Origin: Pseudomonas guineae
GTDB lineage: Bacteria > Pseudomonadota > Gammaproteobacteria > Pseudomonadales > Pseudomonadaceae
Direction: 5' to 3'
Assembly (NCBI RefSeq): GCF_900113745.1
Contig: NZ_FOQL01000003.1
Location: forward strand, 434,001 to 498,000
Length of the DNA: 64,000 nt
Part shown: positions 9,177 through 16,539 of the stretch, in pieces
Layout: each line of letters begins with the position of its first letter
How positions within the stretch are numbered: position 1 is the first letter of the stretch
Program-made: the position numbers and the translations under genes
Notes under the pieces: generated by a model
The model's input: only the letters and a program-made list of their open reading frames with translations
Told to the model about the DNA's origin: nothing
The model's database searches: none

Positions 9177-9745
9177 GCTCCTGCTATGAGTGTATTGCCC
9201 GCACCATCGACCAGCACATTGCCAGCGCCATCAGTCAGTGCGCCATTAGGCGCCCCCCCGCTGCTTTCAAGCGTTTCAAGGCGCAGAGTCAGGTCTGCCA
9301 GCTGAGCTGTCACGTTGTCACTAATGCCGGCCAGCTTGTTCTTCTCTGTGAGCGTGAAGTTTTCTTGGCTTAGGCCGTAGCCTTCTGCCCTGTCCACCTT
9401 GCTATTCAGGGCTATGGTCAGCGCCTCCGGCTGCACAGCCGTTGCCGCAAGTTCGCCCTGGCTCTGTGTTGCTGCGCCTATTTGCGCGGCAGTTGTTGGG
9501 ATGAACGGCTTGCCAGTTAGCGCCGAATAAGCCCCGGAGAAGGCAACCGCTGCCAGGCTTGCACCATTGGCCGGCGTGTAACCAAGAGCTGCGGTTACGT
9601 CAGCGCCTATGAGGACTACAACACCCGACCTGGTATTGAATGTGCGCACCCCGCCGCTGCCTCCAGGGCCGCCGCCAGCGATACCGCGCATGCCGGCCGA
9701 TATAACGGACCGACTACCTCGCTTCGTAATGTAAAGCGGGCTCAT
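9173..9745 (-). CDS. Tail or head fibre protein (190 aa)
   Basis: 190 residues with motifs seen in phage fibre proteins: a Gly-rich segment near residue 25, the phrase ALGYTPANGASL, and FSGAYSALTGKPFIPTTAAQIGAA, which is a signature repeat of tail-fibre shafts. The end carries three short repeats of the type L-T/V-D-G-A-G-N. It overlaps the genes on both sides by 4 nt. It is short for a complete receptor-binding fibre and may be a head fibre or fibre-tip connector. Confidence 0.75.
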   Translation of the reverse strand: MSPLYITKRGSRSVISAGMRGIAGGGPGGSGGVRTFNTRSGVVVLIGADVTAALGYTPANGASLAAVAFSGAYSALTGKPFIPTTAAQIGAATQSQGELAATAVQPEALTIALNSKVDRAEGYGLSQENFTLTEKNKLAGISDNVTAQLADLTLRLETLESSGGAPNGALTDGAGNVLVDGAGNTLIAGA

Positions 9746-10383
9746 GCTGTCACCTCATTCTCAACTACCATCTGGCTGATGGCAGTCAGTGAGTAAATTT
9801 GGCCAGTAGGGGCGATCGCCTCAACGTCGTACACACCACGCCTCCAACTGAGGCCCGCCGAAGTGGCAGCGTCCATCGTCAAGAAGAACGCGCTCAGGCC
9901 CACATCAACAATCGCAGTACCGTCTCGGGTTTCAGCCGGATCACTGTGCCAAGAGAACAAAACCTGACCGCCAGCCTTGTCACGCACCTGGGCGCGACAG
10001 TGCCAGCCGGTAAGGTCGACCGGCGGCCGCGTTATCAGCAACCCTTGGCCGACCAAATCTTTCCAGCAGAAGGCCACTACACCTGGAACCTCGATGGTGT
10101 TCTCGTCAACGACGGTCACAAAGTAAGGCTCGGCCTCGATCACTTCACGCGCATCGCTCGACTGCACCGCCGTGTTCAGCTCAGCAGGACGCTTTACGCA
10201 CGTCACCCAAAAAGGCCAGCCCTCCGGCAGGCCATGAGCCTGCACGGTAAGGCGCAGCGGTGCTTTGCTTGGCATGCCCTCGATGATGAACTGGCGCGGT
10301 TCATCGTCGGCGTACAGAAAGCCAAACTCAAAGGTCTTGCCGCGGGTGATAGTTAGATCGATCTGCTCAGCCATTGCTGCCAA
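9742..10383 (-). CDS. Phage structural protein, possible fibre adaptor (213 aa)
   Basis: 213 residues starting MAAMAEQIDLTITRGKTFEFGFLYADD. The opening (ID-L-x-I-x-R-G-x-x-F) followed by a beta sandwich with LTGWHCRAQVRDKAGG and a final strand near YDVEAIAP resembles baseplate or fibre-adaptor proteins in which an Ig-like domain describes allowed properties of a fibre; I regard this as a resemblance only. It overlaps the fibre gene by 4 nt and the Rz gene by 17 nt. Confidence 0.65.
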   Translation of the reverse strand: MAAMAEQIDLTITRGKTFEFGFLYADDEPRQFIIEGMPSKAPLRLTVQAHGLPEGWPFWVTCVKRPAELNTAVQSSDAREVIEAEPYFVTVVDENTIEVPGVVAFCWKDLVGQGLLITRPPVDLTGWHCRAQVRDKAGGQVLFSWHSDPAETRDGTAIVDVGLSAFFLTMDAATSAGLSWRRGVYDVEAIAPTGQIYSLTAISQMVVENEVTA

Positions 10384-10858
10384 CTCCGATTATTTTGCAC
10401 TTGCTGTGCAGGCCGATAAGGGCTTTCTGTAGCCCCTTTATTTGGGCGCGGTGTTGTTTGAGCCCTTGCTGTAGGGCTGAATAATCCCATCCAGCAGCGG
10501 CTGTAAGCTCTGCGGTTCCTGCATCAGGCTCGCCGGCAATGGCGGTGGGGCGGTCCACTCGCACGCAGGTGGCATTGACTCGCAGCCCGCAAGTGCCATC
10601 AGCAAGACAGCGGCGCAGACGATCAGCTTCATCTTGAGCATCGGTCGTTTCCTTCTGGTATTCGGCCTCGGCCGCCTGGTAGTCGGTGATCAGCTCACGG
10701 CTGATACGCAGCGTGACGCGCAGTGATTCAGCCTTAACGGCACTCTCGTCGGCCGCCGTTACCGCGTTATCGCGCTCACTGGTGACGTTATCGATGCGCC
10801 ACAGCGCCAGGACCAACAGGACGCTAAGAGCGGCCGTAATGGCGATCAATACGCGCAT
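10367..10858 (-). CDS. Rz-like i-spanin
   Basis: 163 residues. An N-terminal signal-anchor (VLIAITAALSVLLVLALWRI, residues 3-22) is followed by a long helical periplasmic segment, the layout of inner-membrane spanins that bring inner and outer membranes together in the last step of lysis. A separate lipoprotein frame (10438-10641) is embedded in it, the classic Rz/Rz1 nesting. It sits downstream of holin and endolysin in the lysis cassette. Sequence alone is not conserved in this family, so the call rests on topology, nesting and position. Confidence 0.85.
   Translation of the reverse strand: MRVLIAITAALSVLLVLALWRIDNVTSERDNAVTAADESAVKAESLRVTLRISRELITDYQAAEAEYQKETTDAQDEADRLRRCLADGTCGLRVNATCVRVDRPTAIAGEPDAGTAELTAAAGWDYSALQQGLKQHRAQIKGLQKALIGLHSKCKIIGVGSNG
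10438..10641 (-). CDS. Rz1-like o-spanin lipoprotein, embedded in Rz
   Basis: 67 residues in a different frame wholly inside the Rz gene. A lipoprotein signal peptide ends in a lipobox, LAGC (residues 16-19), and the mature part is Pro-rich (APPPLPASLMQEPQSLQP), as in Rz1 outer-membrane spanins. AAGGAAACGACCG before the ATG provides a ribosome site. Together with Rz this completes a two-component spanin. Confidence 0.85.
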   Translation of the reverse strand: MLKMKLIVCAAVLLMALAGCESMPPACEWTAPPPLPASLMQEPQSLQPLLDGIIQPYSKGSNNTAPK

Positions 10859-10986
10859 GGCTTTGCCCCTTTGGCGATTGGGTAGGTCAGGGCCACCGGC
10901 ATATCGTCAGTGGGCGCCTGCACTTTCTCAGGCGTCAGCACTGGCTTTCGGCGAGCGACTACACGCTTGCGTTGACGTAGGCGCAT
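10846..10986 (-). CDS. Small basic phage protein (46 aa), unknown
   Basis: A 46-codon frame opening MRLRQRKRVVARRKPVLTPE, preceded by a strong AGGAGG ribosome site 6 nt before the ATG. Its last 13 nt overlap the Rz start. It fills the gap between endolysin and Rz. The N-terminus is strongly basic. Known lysis cassettes often have small unassigned frames here; no function can be given. Confidence 0.5.
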   Translation of the reverse strand: MRLRQRKRVVARRKPVLTPEKVQAPTDDMPVALTYPIAKGAKPCAY

Positions 10987-10987
10987 A

Positions 10988-11551
10988 TCACTGTCCTCCT
11001 TGTGCGGCCATGCACTGAGCATGGCGCTTTAACTGCCGCTGCCATGAACCCCAGCAGCGTCGGTTGGGCTTGCCGTTGACCAGGGTTGAGCAGTCGTAGC
11101 CTGCGGCGAACCGATACGACAGCAGCGCGGCGCAGGCCTTTCCGTAATTTCCTGCACGCAGTTCACGGCGCATGGCTGACCGGCTCCAATTGCCGATGCC
11201 GTACTGGCCCGTAAAATCCAGGTACAGGTCGTATTCCTCTTGGTACAGCTTCACGCCAGGAAGCGTGGCGCGGAAACGCCGCTCTTCCTCGCTGTGAAGT
11301 GCTCGCGCCAATTGGTCAGCACGCTCGCGGGTAATCGGGCGGTCAGCCAGCGTGACAGGCGTACCGTCCTCATAGCGGGTTGAGCCATAACCAATGGTGG
11401 GTACGTCGCCCTTGGTAGGGATGTGCGGCGCCAGTAACTCAGCGCCATCCTGCTTGACTGCGGGGCTACTGCCTTCGCTGGCAATCCACCCGGCAAACCC
11501 TATCGCGCTCAACGTAAGAGCAGCAGCAAGCGTCCTAACGCGCCCTGTCAC
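10988..11551 (-). CDS. Signal-anchor-release type endolysin, GH24 lysozyme family
   Basis: 187 residues from a GTG start whose first four bases (GTGA) overlap the TGA stop of the holin gene; GGGAGG lies 8 nt upstream. A longer frame with an upstream ATG exists but would overlap the holin gene by 55 nt and is unlikely. Residues about 6-23 form a weakly hydrophobic, Ala/Gly-rich signal anchor (SAR type), directly followed by IASEG with the probable catalytic Glu26. GDVPTIGYGST (residues 48-58) is the conserved second active-site segment of phage lysozymes. It cleaves peptidoglycan once the anchor is released from the membrane after holin triggering. Confidence 0.85.
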   Translation of the reverse strand: MTGRVRTLAAALTLSAIGFAGWIASEGSSPAVKQDGAELLAPHIPTKGDVPTIGYGSTRYEDGTPVTLADRPITRERADQLARALHSEEERRFRATLPGVKLYQEEYDLYLDFTGQYGIGNWSRSAMRRELRAGNYGKACAALLSYRFAAGYDCSTLVNGKPNRRCWGSWQRQLKRHAQCMAAQGGQ

Positions 11552-11838
11552 TCGCCACCTCCCTGCAGCTCGCAAGTGTTTGAGCCTGGCAGCTGGCGAC
11601 ACAGGCGCTGGACCTCAAGGTCATGGATGCGCTGTGCCCGAGCATCAGCAGTCTCCTGCATGCGCAGCTCCATCCGGTACTTGCGCACCTGCCACAACTG
11701 ATTGGCCAGGAACGTAAGCAGCGCTGTCACGATGCCGACGATGACTCCCCATTCGGTCAGCGTCAGGCCTGCTGCCACGGACACCGCGCCGCCTGCATAA
11801 CTGGCCGCGCTCATTACTTTGTCGGCTGTCTGACTCAT
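11548..11838 (-). CDS. Phage holin, HP1-family type
   Basis: 96 residues with one clear central membrane helix (EWGVIVGIVTALLTFLANQL, about residues 29-48) and a weaker hydrophobic N-terminal segment (residues 11-27). A charged C-terminal tail (WQVRKYRMELRMQETADARAQR) follows. This topology and the motif E-W-G-x-x-x-G-I-x-T-A resemble the HP1-type holin family. Its stop overlaps the endolysin start by 4 nt and its start overlaps the upstream gene's end. A holin of this kind depolarises the membrane and so activates a SAR endolysin. Confidence 0.8.
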   Translation of the reverse strand: MSQTADKVMSAASYAGGAVSVAAGLTLTEWGVIVGIVTALLTFLANQLWQVRKYRMELRMQETADARAQRIHDLEVQRLCRQLPGSNTCELQGGGE

Positions 11839-12506
11839 AGAAAGTGCGCCTGATTGTGGTGTGGTCCGTCTTCGCGCGTGATCCGGCGCAGATTGCTGTC
11901 CGGACGTACACCGAAGTAGTTGGTAAAGCGGCGCTCAGCTGCATCAGCGCTGCCCAGGTTCATGGTTTCGGAGTCAGGCAAGCCGTAGGCACGGAACAAC
12001 GCCCAGTCGACCAGGTGGCGATGGTGCGCCACATGTATTTCTGGCTTGGCCGTGCCGTTCTCGGCGAGCGACTTCAGCGGCAGTCTGTAGCACTCCATCA
12101 GCAAGGTGCCGGCCGCCAATGGGCGCGGTACCAAGCGAATAGAGGTTTCGGACTGAATGGCGTAAGTCGGCGTGCCGTCCAGATCGCGCCAATCGCGCAC
12201 CCGGTCATCCAGGTACTCGACGGACACCAGCTTGACCGGCTCGCGCCGTGGCGCACCGACCAGGCGGAAACCAACGCTGCTTATCTCGTACAGCGCCGGA
12301 TGCAGCTGATACACCGACGTGCCGACCTCGGCGTCGATTTCGCACACAAGCGCATTGCTCGACTCATGCAGTAAGCGCCCACGAATAGCCGCTTCTGCCT
12401 CGGCCTCAGCCAGCCAGCCATGCACCGTACTGTCGTCGAACAGGTACGGCTTAACCGTGTCCTGCACGTCGATGCGAAACGCCTTGGTCAGCTCGTCGCG
12501 CGTCAT
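11835..12506 (-). CDS. Putative head-tail connector/adaptor protein (223 aa)
   Basis: 223 residues starting MTRDELTKAFRIDVQDTVKPYLF. The N-terminal helical segment (VHGWLAEAEAEAAIRGRLL) followed by a beta domain (YQLHPALYEISSVGF) and a final helical Asp/Arg-rich segment resembles phage head-completion adaptor proteins. It follows the capsid and RyR-domain genes and precedes the lysis cassette; its start abuts the RyR gene's stop by one base. Family not firmly named. Confidence 0.6.
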   Translation of the reverse strand: MTRDELTKAFRIDVQDTVKPYLFDDSTVHGWLAEAEAEAAIRGRLLHESSNALVCEIDAEVGTSVYQLHPALYEISSVGFRLVGAPRREPVKLVSVEYLDDRVRDWRDLDGTPTYAIQSETSIRLVPRPLAAGTLLMECYRLPLKSLAENGTAKPEIHVAHHRHLVDWALFRAYGLPDSETMNLGSADAAERRFTNYFGVRPDSNLRRITREDGPHHNQAHFL

Positions 12507-13357
12507 CAGACAGCCCCGTACTGGTCAATGAAGCCAATAGCTTTGGTGCGCATGACGTCTACCGTGTCCCGGCTGCCGAACGTCTGCCGGTAGTTGTTGG
12601 TGGCAAACTCGCGCAGGGCGGCCTTGTCCATCAGCATCACGCGGTCGCGCAGGTCTTGCAGGTCAGACAGCTCGGTGCGCTGCTCTTCCTGACGCTTGCC
12701 GGCTTCTTCCAGCAGGGCGTCGGTATCGTCCGTGCTGGCCGCCTTGGTCGCCTTAGTGGTGCGCGGGGCCGTCTTGCCAACGGCAAACATATCGCCGTGG
12801 CGCAGCAGCTTGCGCGCAATGTCGTGAGGCACAGAACGCACCTGGCCACGCTCAAAGGTCAGACCGGTTTGGTAAAGGTGGTCCTTCCACGACTCGCGGC
12901 GACCGATGTATTCCACCAGTGCATAGCCCGCCTGTACGTCGTCGACGATCAGCACCTTGGCGCTGCTCGGCCGCTGTTCAGGCTCTGCCTCGACGGTGAT
13001 CGGTACGGCTGCCAGTGCATGCACTACGCCACGAAAGATGAAGTCCTTAGCCTTCTGCTCGGCCGGCAGGTCGTCATACGGCATAAAGCAAGGGTGGGTC
13101 TTGGCGTCGGCGTCCTTGACCGGGCCATAGGTCCAGCCGTCGGCCTCTTTACCCGCCAGCCAGGAAGCGTGCGAGTCAGCCGGGGTTGCATCCGGGTTGG
13201 CCAGGTGCATTTTCACACCCGCCTCGGCACTGTCCTTTTGCCATTGCGGTGCGTCTGCCCATGCAGGCTGGCTGTCATCGCCGAGCGACTGGCAGTACGC
13301 GCGATTCGCTTCATGGCAAACCATCGCCATCAGCGCAACACTCATTAACTTAGACAC
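12506..13357 (-). CDS. Phage protein with N-terminal RyR (ryanodine-receptor) domain
   Basis: 283 residues. Residues about 10-115 contain the RyR-domain pattern: CHEANRAYCQSLGDDSQPAW, then a Trp-Gln-Lys-Asp segment, then GWTYGPVKDADAKTHPCFMP and a closing Leu-Pro-x-x-x-K/Q-x-K-D helix. This domain is named for the ryanodine receptor, where it repeats, but single copies occur in many phages and bacteria. The rest of the protein holds KVLIVDDVQAGYALVEYIG, then a C-terminal helical region with many Glu and Lys (about 200-283). Placed directly after capsid genes, it is likely a virion or head protein; ligand unknown. Confidence 0.75.
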   Translation of the reverse strand: MSKLMSVALMAMVCHEANRAYCQSLGDDSQPAWADAPQWQKDSAEAGVKMHLANPDATPADSHASWLAGKEADGWTYGPVKDADAKTHPCFMPYDDLPAEQKAKDFIFRGVVHALAAVPITVEAEPEQRPSSAKVLIVDDVQAGYALVEYIGRRESWKDHLYQTGLTFERGQVRSVPHDIARKLLRHGDMFAVGKTAPRTTKATKAASTDDTDALLEEAGKRQEEQRTELSDLQDLRDRVMLMDKAALREFATNNYRQTFGSRDTVDVMRTKAIGFIDQYGAV

Positions 13358-13404
13358 GGCATTACTCCTGAGCGCGGGAAGGCCGAAGCCCTCCCGCTAG
13401 TGGA

Positions 13405-13884
13405 TTACTTCGGACCAAGCAGTTCGCCGATTACCGCTACGTCGACCTTGCTCGCCTTGGCGTTTGGGGCGCCTGCGATGGTCAGGACCAGATTCGCCGT
13501 TTTGGGCAGCGTCACGATGGCCTTGCTCGATGCGTTGCGCAGGCGAGCGGCAGAACTCAGGGCAATGCCGGCGCCGAAATACGCCGCGTCCTGCGGCACA
13601 GCAGCGCTGTCTTCACCGTCCTCGTACTCAAAGCCGAGCGAACCGGTGACGGTGGCGGACATTGCAGTGGAAATCACCAGCGTGCAGTCATCCAGGCGCA
13701 TGCCGGCCGGCAGAGTGCCGAGGACTACCTTGTCATCTACTGCCAGTGGCGCAGCAGAGTCAGCACCAACCGCGCCGCCATTGGCAGCAGTGGCCAGCGC
13801 GTAGGTCAGCACCGACAGGTTGCCGAACGGGGAAGCGCCGCCGAATTGGCGACCGCGAAACTGGTTAATCGTTACCTTAGCCAT
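13405..13884 (-). CDS. Capsid decoration-like protein (159 aa)
   Basis: 159 residues from ATG (MAKVTINQFRGRQFGG) with AAGGAGG five nt upstream; an in-frame ATG five codons earlier lacks this spacing. Ala/Gly/Val-rich, soluble and without Cys, with short beta strands throughout. It follows the major capsid gene by about 55 nt, the place where tailed phages keep a decoration or second head protein. No named family. Confidence 0.65.
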   Translation of the reverse strand: MAKVTINQFRGRQFGGASPFGNLSVLTYALATAANGGAVGADSAAPLAVDDKVVLGTLPAGMRLDDCTLVISTAMSATVTGSLGFEYEDGEDSAAVPQDAAYFGAGIALSSAARLRNASSKAIVTLPKTANLVLTIAGAPNAKASKVDVAVIGELLGPK

Positions 13885-13939
13885 GATGGCCTCCTTCAAT
13901 CAGATGGAACGGATGGGCCTGGCTAGCAGGCCCATCGCA

Positions 13940-15232
13940 TTACTTGCGGGCGCCGATGATCGGCACGGCGGTATCGAATACCGTCACGCCGTAGTCGGTG
14001 AACTGGCTGCCGTCGCCGTGATCCACATCGAAGCGAATCTTGGAAACGCCCCGGATCATGCCCAGCAGCAGCTCGCACTTGTCGCCGTGGTCCAGCTCCT
14101 TCTCAGACCAGAAGAACGGAATCTTCGACTTGTCCGAGGCGGCCCAGGCTTCAGCAACGGCCTGGCCGCCAAGCAGGATGGCGCGGTCGACCGCGTGCGT
14201 AGTGCCAAAGGAGGCCGGCACGATGCAGCTGGTTTCCGCTTCGCTGGTGTAGGAGGCGCAATACTTGATGGTGTCGCCCGCATAGAAGCGGATCGGCTTC
14301 GGCATCTTGACGATCAACACGCCGTTCCACAGGCCCGCGTCACCCTTAAACAGCGGGTGGCCTTTCGCCTGGCTGGCACGCGCCATAGCGCTGGCCTGGA
14401 ACGAACGGAAGTTCGGGTCGGTGGCGAAGGTGCTGTACTGCGCCGGCGAAACCAGCAACACGCGCAGCGGCGAATCGGTGGCGGCTTCGTCGCCCTCGAA
14501 AATGACCGGTGGCGGCGGCAGCGCGATCTGCTCCATGTAGGTGCGGATACCGTCAACGGTGTCCATCTTCAGCAGGTCAGTCGACACCAGGTCGACTTCG
14601 CCAGCGTTGACGGTGAACGGCTTCACGCCATTGCCGCCGTCGGCGATGAAGTGGCGGTTCTTGGTCGGCGCCTTCACCGGGTTGACCATGATGGCGGCGA
14701 AGTCCGAGTCGGCAGTGGTCGGAACCACCCACTCGATGTTGTCGTTAAAGCCGCGCGCACCCGCCATGTGCACCAGGTTGCTCTGGTCGACGTACTTGTC
14801 AGCCAGGCCTTGCGCTACTGGGCGGCCCAGCTTGCGGAAGTCGGCAGGGCTGCGGATGCTGGTCATGGCGTTGCCCAGGTCAACCGGGAAACGCGCTTGA
14901 TCCACGCGCAGACGGTCTTCGGACAGCTTCATGCCGACGCCACGGCCTTCAGCGTTGGCGCTGCCCATGATCGGCTTGGCGCCCACCGGGTTCAGCAGGT
15001 GGAACGTCACCTCGTCGCCAGTGCTCTTGCCCAGGTCCATACACTTGACGATGGGCATGTGCGAAGAACTCTGCTTGCGCAGGGTCATTTCGGCGCCGGC
15101 CGTACCCGTCGGCATCTTGCCGGTCAGGCGGTTCATGGTGGTATTGCGCTGGTTGTGCGATGCAAACAAGCCAACGGCCTGTTGAATCTGCGCGGTCTTA
15201 TCACCGTAAGGGGTATTCGTTTTGTTGGTCAT
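13940..15232 (-). CDS. Major capsid protein, N4-gp56 family
   Basis: 430 residues. The stretch from MNRLTGKMP through PIVKCMDLGKSTGDEVTFHL and the phrases GVGMKLSEDRLRVDQARFPV and FAAIMVNPVKAP match N4-gp56-type major capsid proteins, a family with an HK97 fold. Length is ordinary for the family. A 32-bp gap with an AGGAGG ribosome site separates it from the scaffold gene upstream. Combining this capsid type with a P22-like portal is known from several podovirus-like prophages. Confidence 0.9.
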   Translation of the reverse strand: MTNKTNTPYGDKTAQIQQAVGLFASHNQRNTTMNRLTGKMPTGTAGAEMTLRKQSSSHMPIVKCMDLGKSTGDEVTFHLLNPVGAKPIMGSANAEGRGVGMKLSEDRLRVDQARFPVDLGNAMTSIRSPADFRKLGRPVAQGLADKYVDQSNLVHMAGARGFNDNIEWVVPTTADSDFAAIMVNPVKAPTKNRHFIADGGNGVKPFTVNAGEVDLVSTDLLKMDTVDGIRTYMEQIALPPPPVIFEGDEAATDSPLRVLLVSPAQYSTFATDPNFRSFQASAMARASQAKGHPLFKGDAGLWNGVLIVKMPKPIRFYAGDTIKYCASYTSEAETSCIVPASFGTTHAVDRAILLGGQAVAEAWAASDKSKIPFFWSEKELDHGDKCELLLGMIRGVSKIRFDVDHGDGSQFTDYGVTVFDTAVPIIGARK

Positions 15233-15265
15233 GTGATGACCTCCTGTAGTCGGGACGGCGGCGCG

Positions 15266-16273
15266 TTAAAGCTGCCGGTTCAAATAGGCTTCGATTTGTT
15301 CGGGGGTCATCGAGGCCATGGCTTCAGCCATTTCCACGCTCCCCATTTGCGCCAGCGCCTCATCACGCGAAGCTGGGCCTGCGGTGCCGCCCGGAATGTC
15401 CGAGAGGCTTGCTGGCACAGCGGGGCGTGATTGGGCGATAACGGCTTTGGCGGCGGCCTTCGGGTCAGCCGATGGCGCGGCCTGCGTCTTTCCAGTGGCT
15501 TGCTTGAACGTGTCGAAGAACTCGATCACTTCGGCGGCGGTGCCTTTCTGGCTCAGGTGGTCATACCCGGCGCGTACATACGCGGGCTGAGCCTTGAGCC
15601 AGTCGGCCAGCTCTTTGCTTTCGGTGATCGAGTCGAGGTCGGGGTGCGCGGCGTAGATGGCACCAAAGTGGGCATCCTCGACGGTGCGCGCCTTCTCTTG
15701 CTGGAAGGGGCTAAGGGCGTTCGCCAGCTTCTCGTCAAACTGCTGTTGCAGCGCTGCGGTCTGCTGCCGAACCAAATGCAACACGCCCTTGGCAATGGCT
15801 TCCTCGCTGAAGTCGCCGAACAACTCAGGGTCAACACCGGCCTCGATGGCCGCTTCAGCAGCAGCCACTTGGTTGTCGGTTTTGGTGGGCGCTATCCCGG
15901 CGTCCGCACGCTGTTGAGACTGGGCTTTTAGTTCGGCTAACTCCTGCAGGGCGGCCTCTGCTCGCTCCCGCTCCCGCTGTTCGCCCTCGCGGGCTGTCTT
16001 CGCGGCTTCGCGTTCATCCACTAACTTCTGGTAGTCGATGGTGTGCTTGCCGTCCCGCGCCAAAATCACCGCGTTATCGGGTGTCAGCTCGGGCTCGTTG
16101 CTGGCCTTCGCATCGCCTGGCGCTGGATCGTTCTCAGGGGTGGCGCAGGGCTCGCCACCAATTTCCGGCAAGCCGGTATCGCCCTCACCCAGCTCTAAAA
16201 GCCGGGCAGCCTGTTCTGCGGTCATTTCGCCGTCGGCGTGCTGCTGTAAAAACGCTTCTTGTTCGGTATTCAT
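15266..16273 (-). CDS. Scaffold-like protein (335 aa)
   Basis: 335 residues from ATG at 16271-16273 (MNTEQEAFLQQHADGEMT); an in-frame start 54 nt further upstream exists but lacks support. The protein is almost entirely helical and strongly charged, with a Glu/Arg/Lys-rich coiled coil around residues 85-130 and a helical end (QMGSVEMAEAMASMTPEQIEAYL). This composition, and the position between portal and major capsid genes, is typical of head scaffolding proteins that leave the procapsid. No sequence family is needed for the call, so confidence is moderate. Confidence 0.75.
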   Translation of the reverse strand: MNTEQEAFLQQHADGEMTAEQAARLLELGEGDTGLPEIGGEPCATPENDPAPGDAKASNEPELTPDNAVILARDGKHTIDYQKLVDEREAAKTAREGEQRERERAEAALQELAELKAQSQQRADAGIAPTKTDNQVAAAEAAIEAGVDPELFGDFSEEAIAKGVLHLVRQQTAALQQQFDEKLANALSPFQQEKARTVEDAHFGAIYAAHPDLDSITESKELADWLKAQPAYVRAGYDHLSQKGTAAEVIEFFDTFKQATGKTQAAPSADPKAAAKAVIAQSRPAVPASLSDIPGGTAGPASRDEALAQMGSVEMAEAMASMTPEQIEAYLNRQL

Positions 16274-16399
16274 GCCTGTCCCGCCACATATCGCCGTGGC
16301 CGCTTGGGGCTTAGCAATGCAGGCCAAACAACGGCCTACTCATCGCTGCGCGCGTAGCGCTCAACTTACGAACAAGTGTCAAGACAGGGGGGGGGTCGA

Positions 16400-16416
16400 G
16401 CGAACCCTACAAAGGG
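16400..16416 (-). promoter_or_regulatory. Repeated late-block regulatory motif, copy 2
   Basis: On the minus strand CCCTTTGTAGGGTTCGC: 15 of 17 positions equal to copies 1 and 3. It lies 126 nt before the scaffold start, past the terminator at 16448-16469 that ends the terminase-portal unit. On the plus strand the copy is preceded by a run of nine G (16387-16395), which could vary in length. It probably starts the scaffold-capsid unit. Confidence 0.55.
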
Positions 16417-16447
16417 ACAGGGTTTTTGCAGGTCAAATTGCAGGCGT

Positions 16448-16469
16448 AAAAAAACCCGCCGAAGCGGGT
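16448..16469 (-). terminator. Rho-independent terminator after portal gene
   Basis: Minus strand: stem ACCCGC-TTCG-GCGGGT followed by seven T (16448-16454 are A on the plus strand). The UUCG-type tetraloop and T7 tract make it a strong intrinsic terminator for the leftward terminase-portal transcript. It lies about 70 nt past the portal stop. Confidence 0.85.
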
Positions 16470-16539
16470 CAAGGTCTTGCACGCTGTTCGTTTTAAGCAG
16501 TGCCACCCACGTCATGGCGGCCAGTCGTTTGCTCTTTGC

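Noticed and set aside
13820..15430. 536-codon plus-strand frame across the capsid gene
   Set aside because: Antisense to the N4-gp56 major capsid gene; His/Arg/Val-rich composition typical of mirror frames in GC-rich DNA, no ribosome site.
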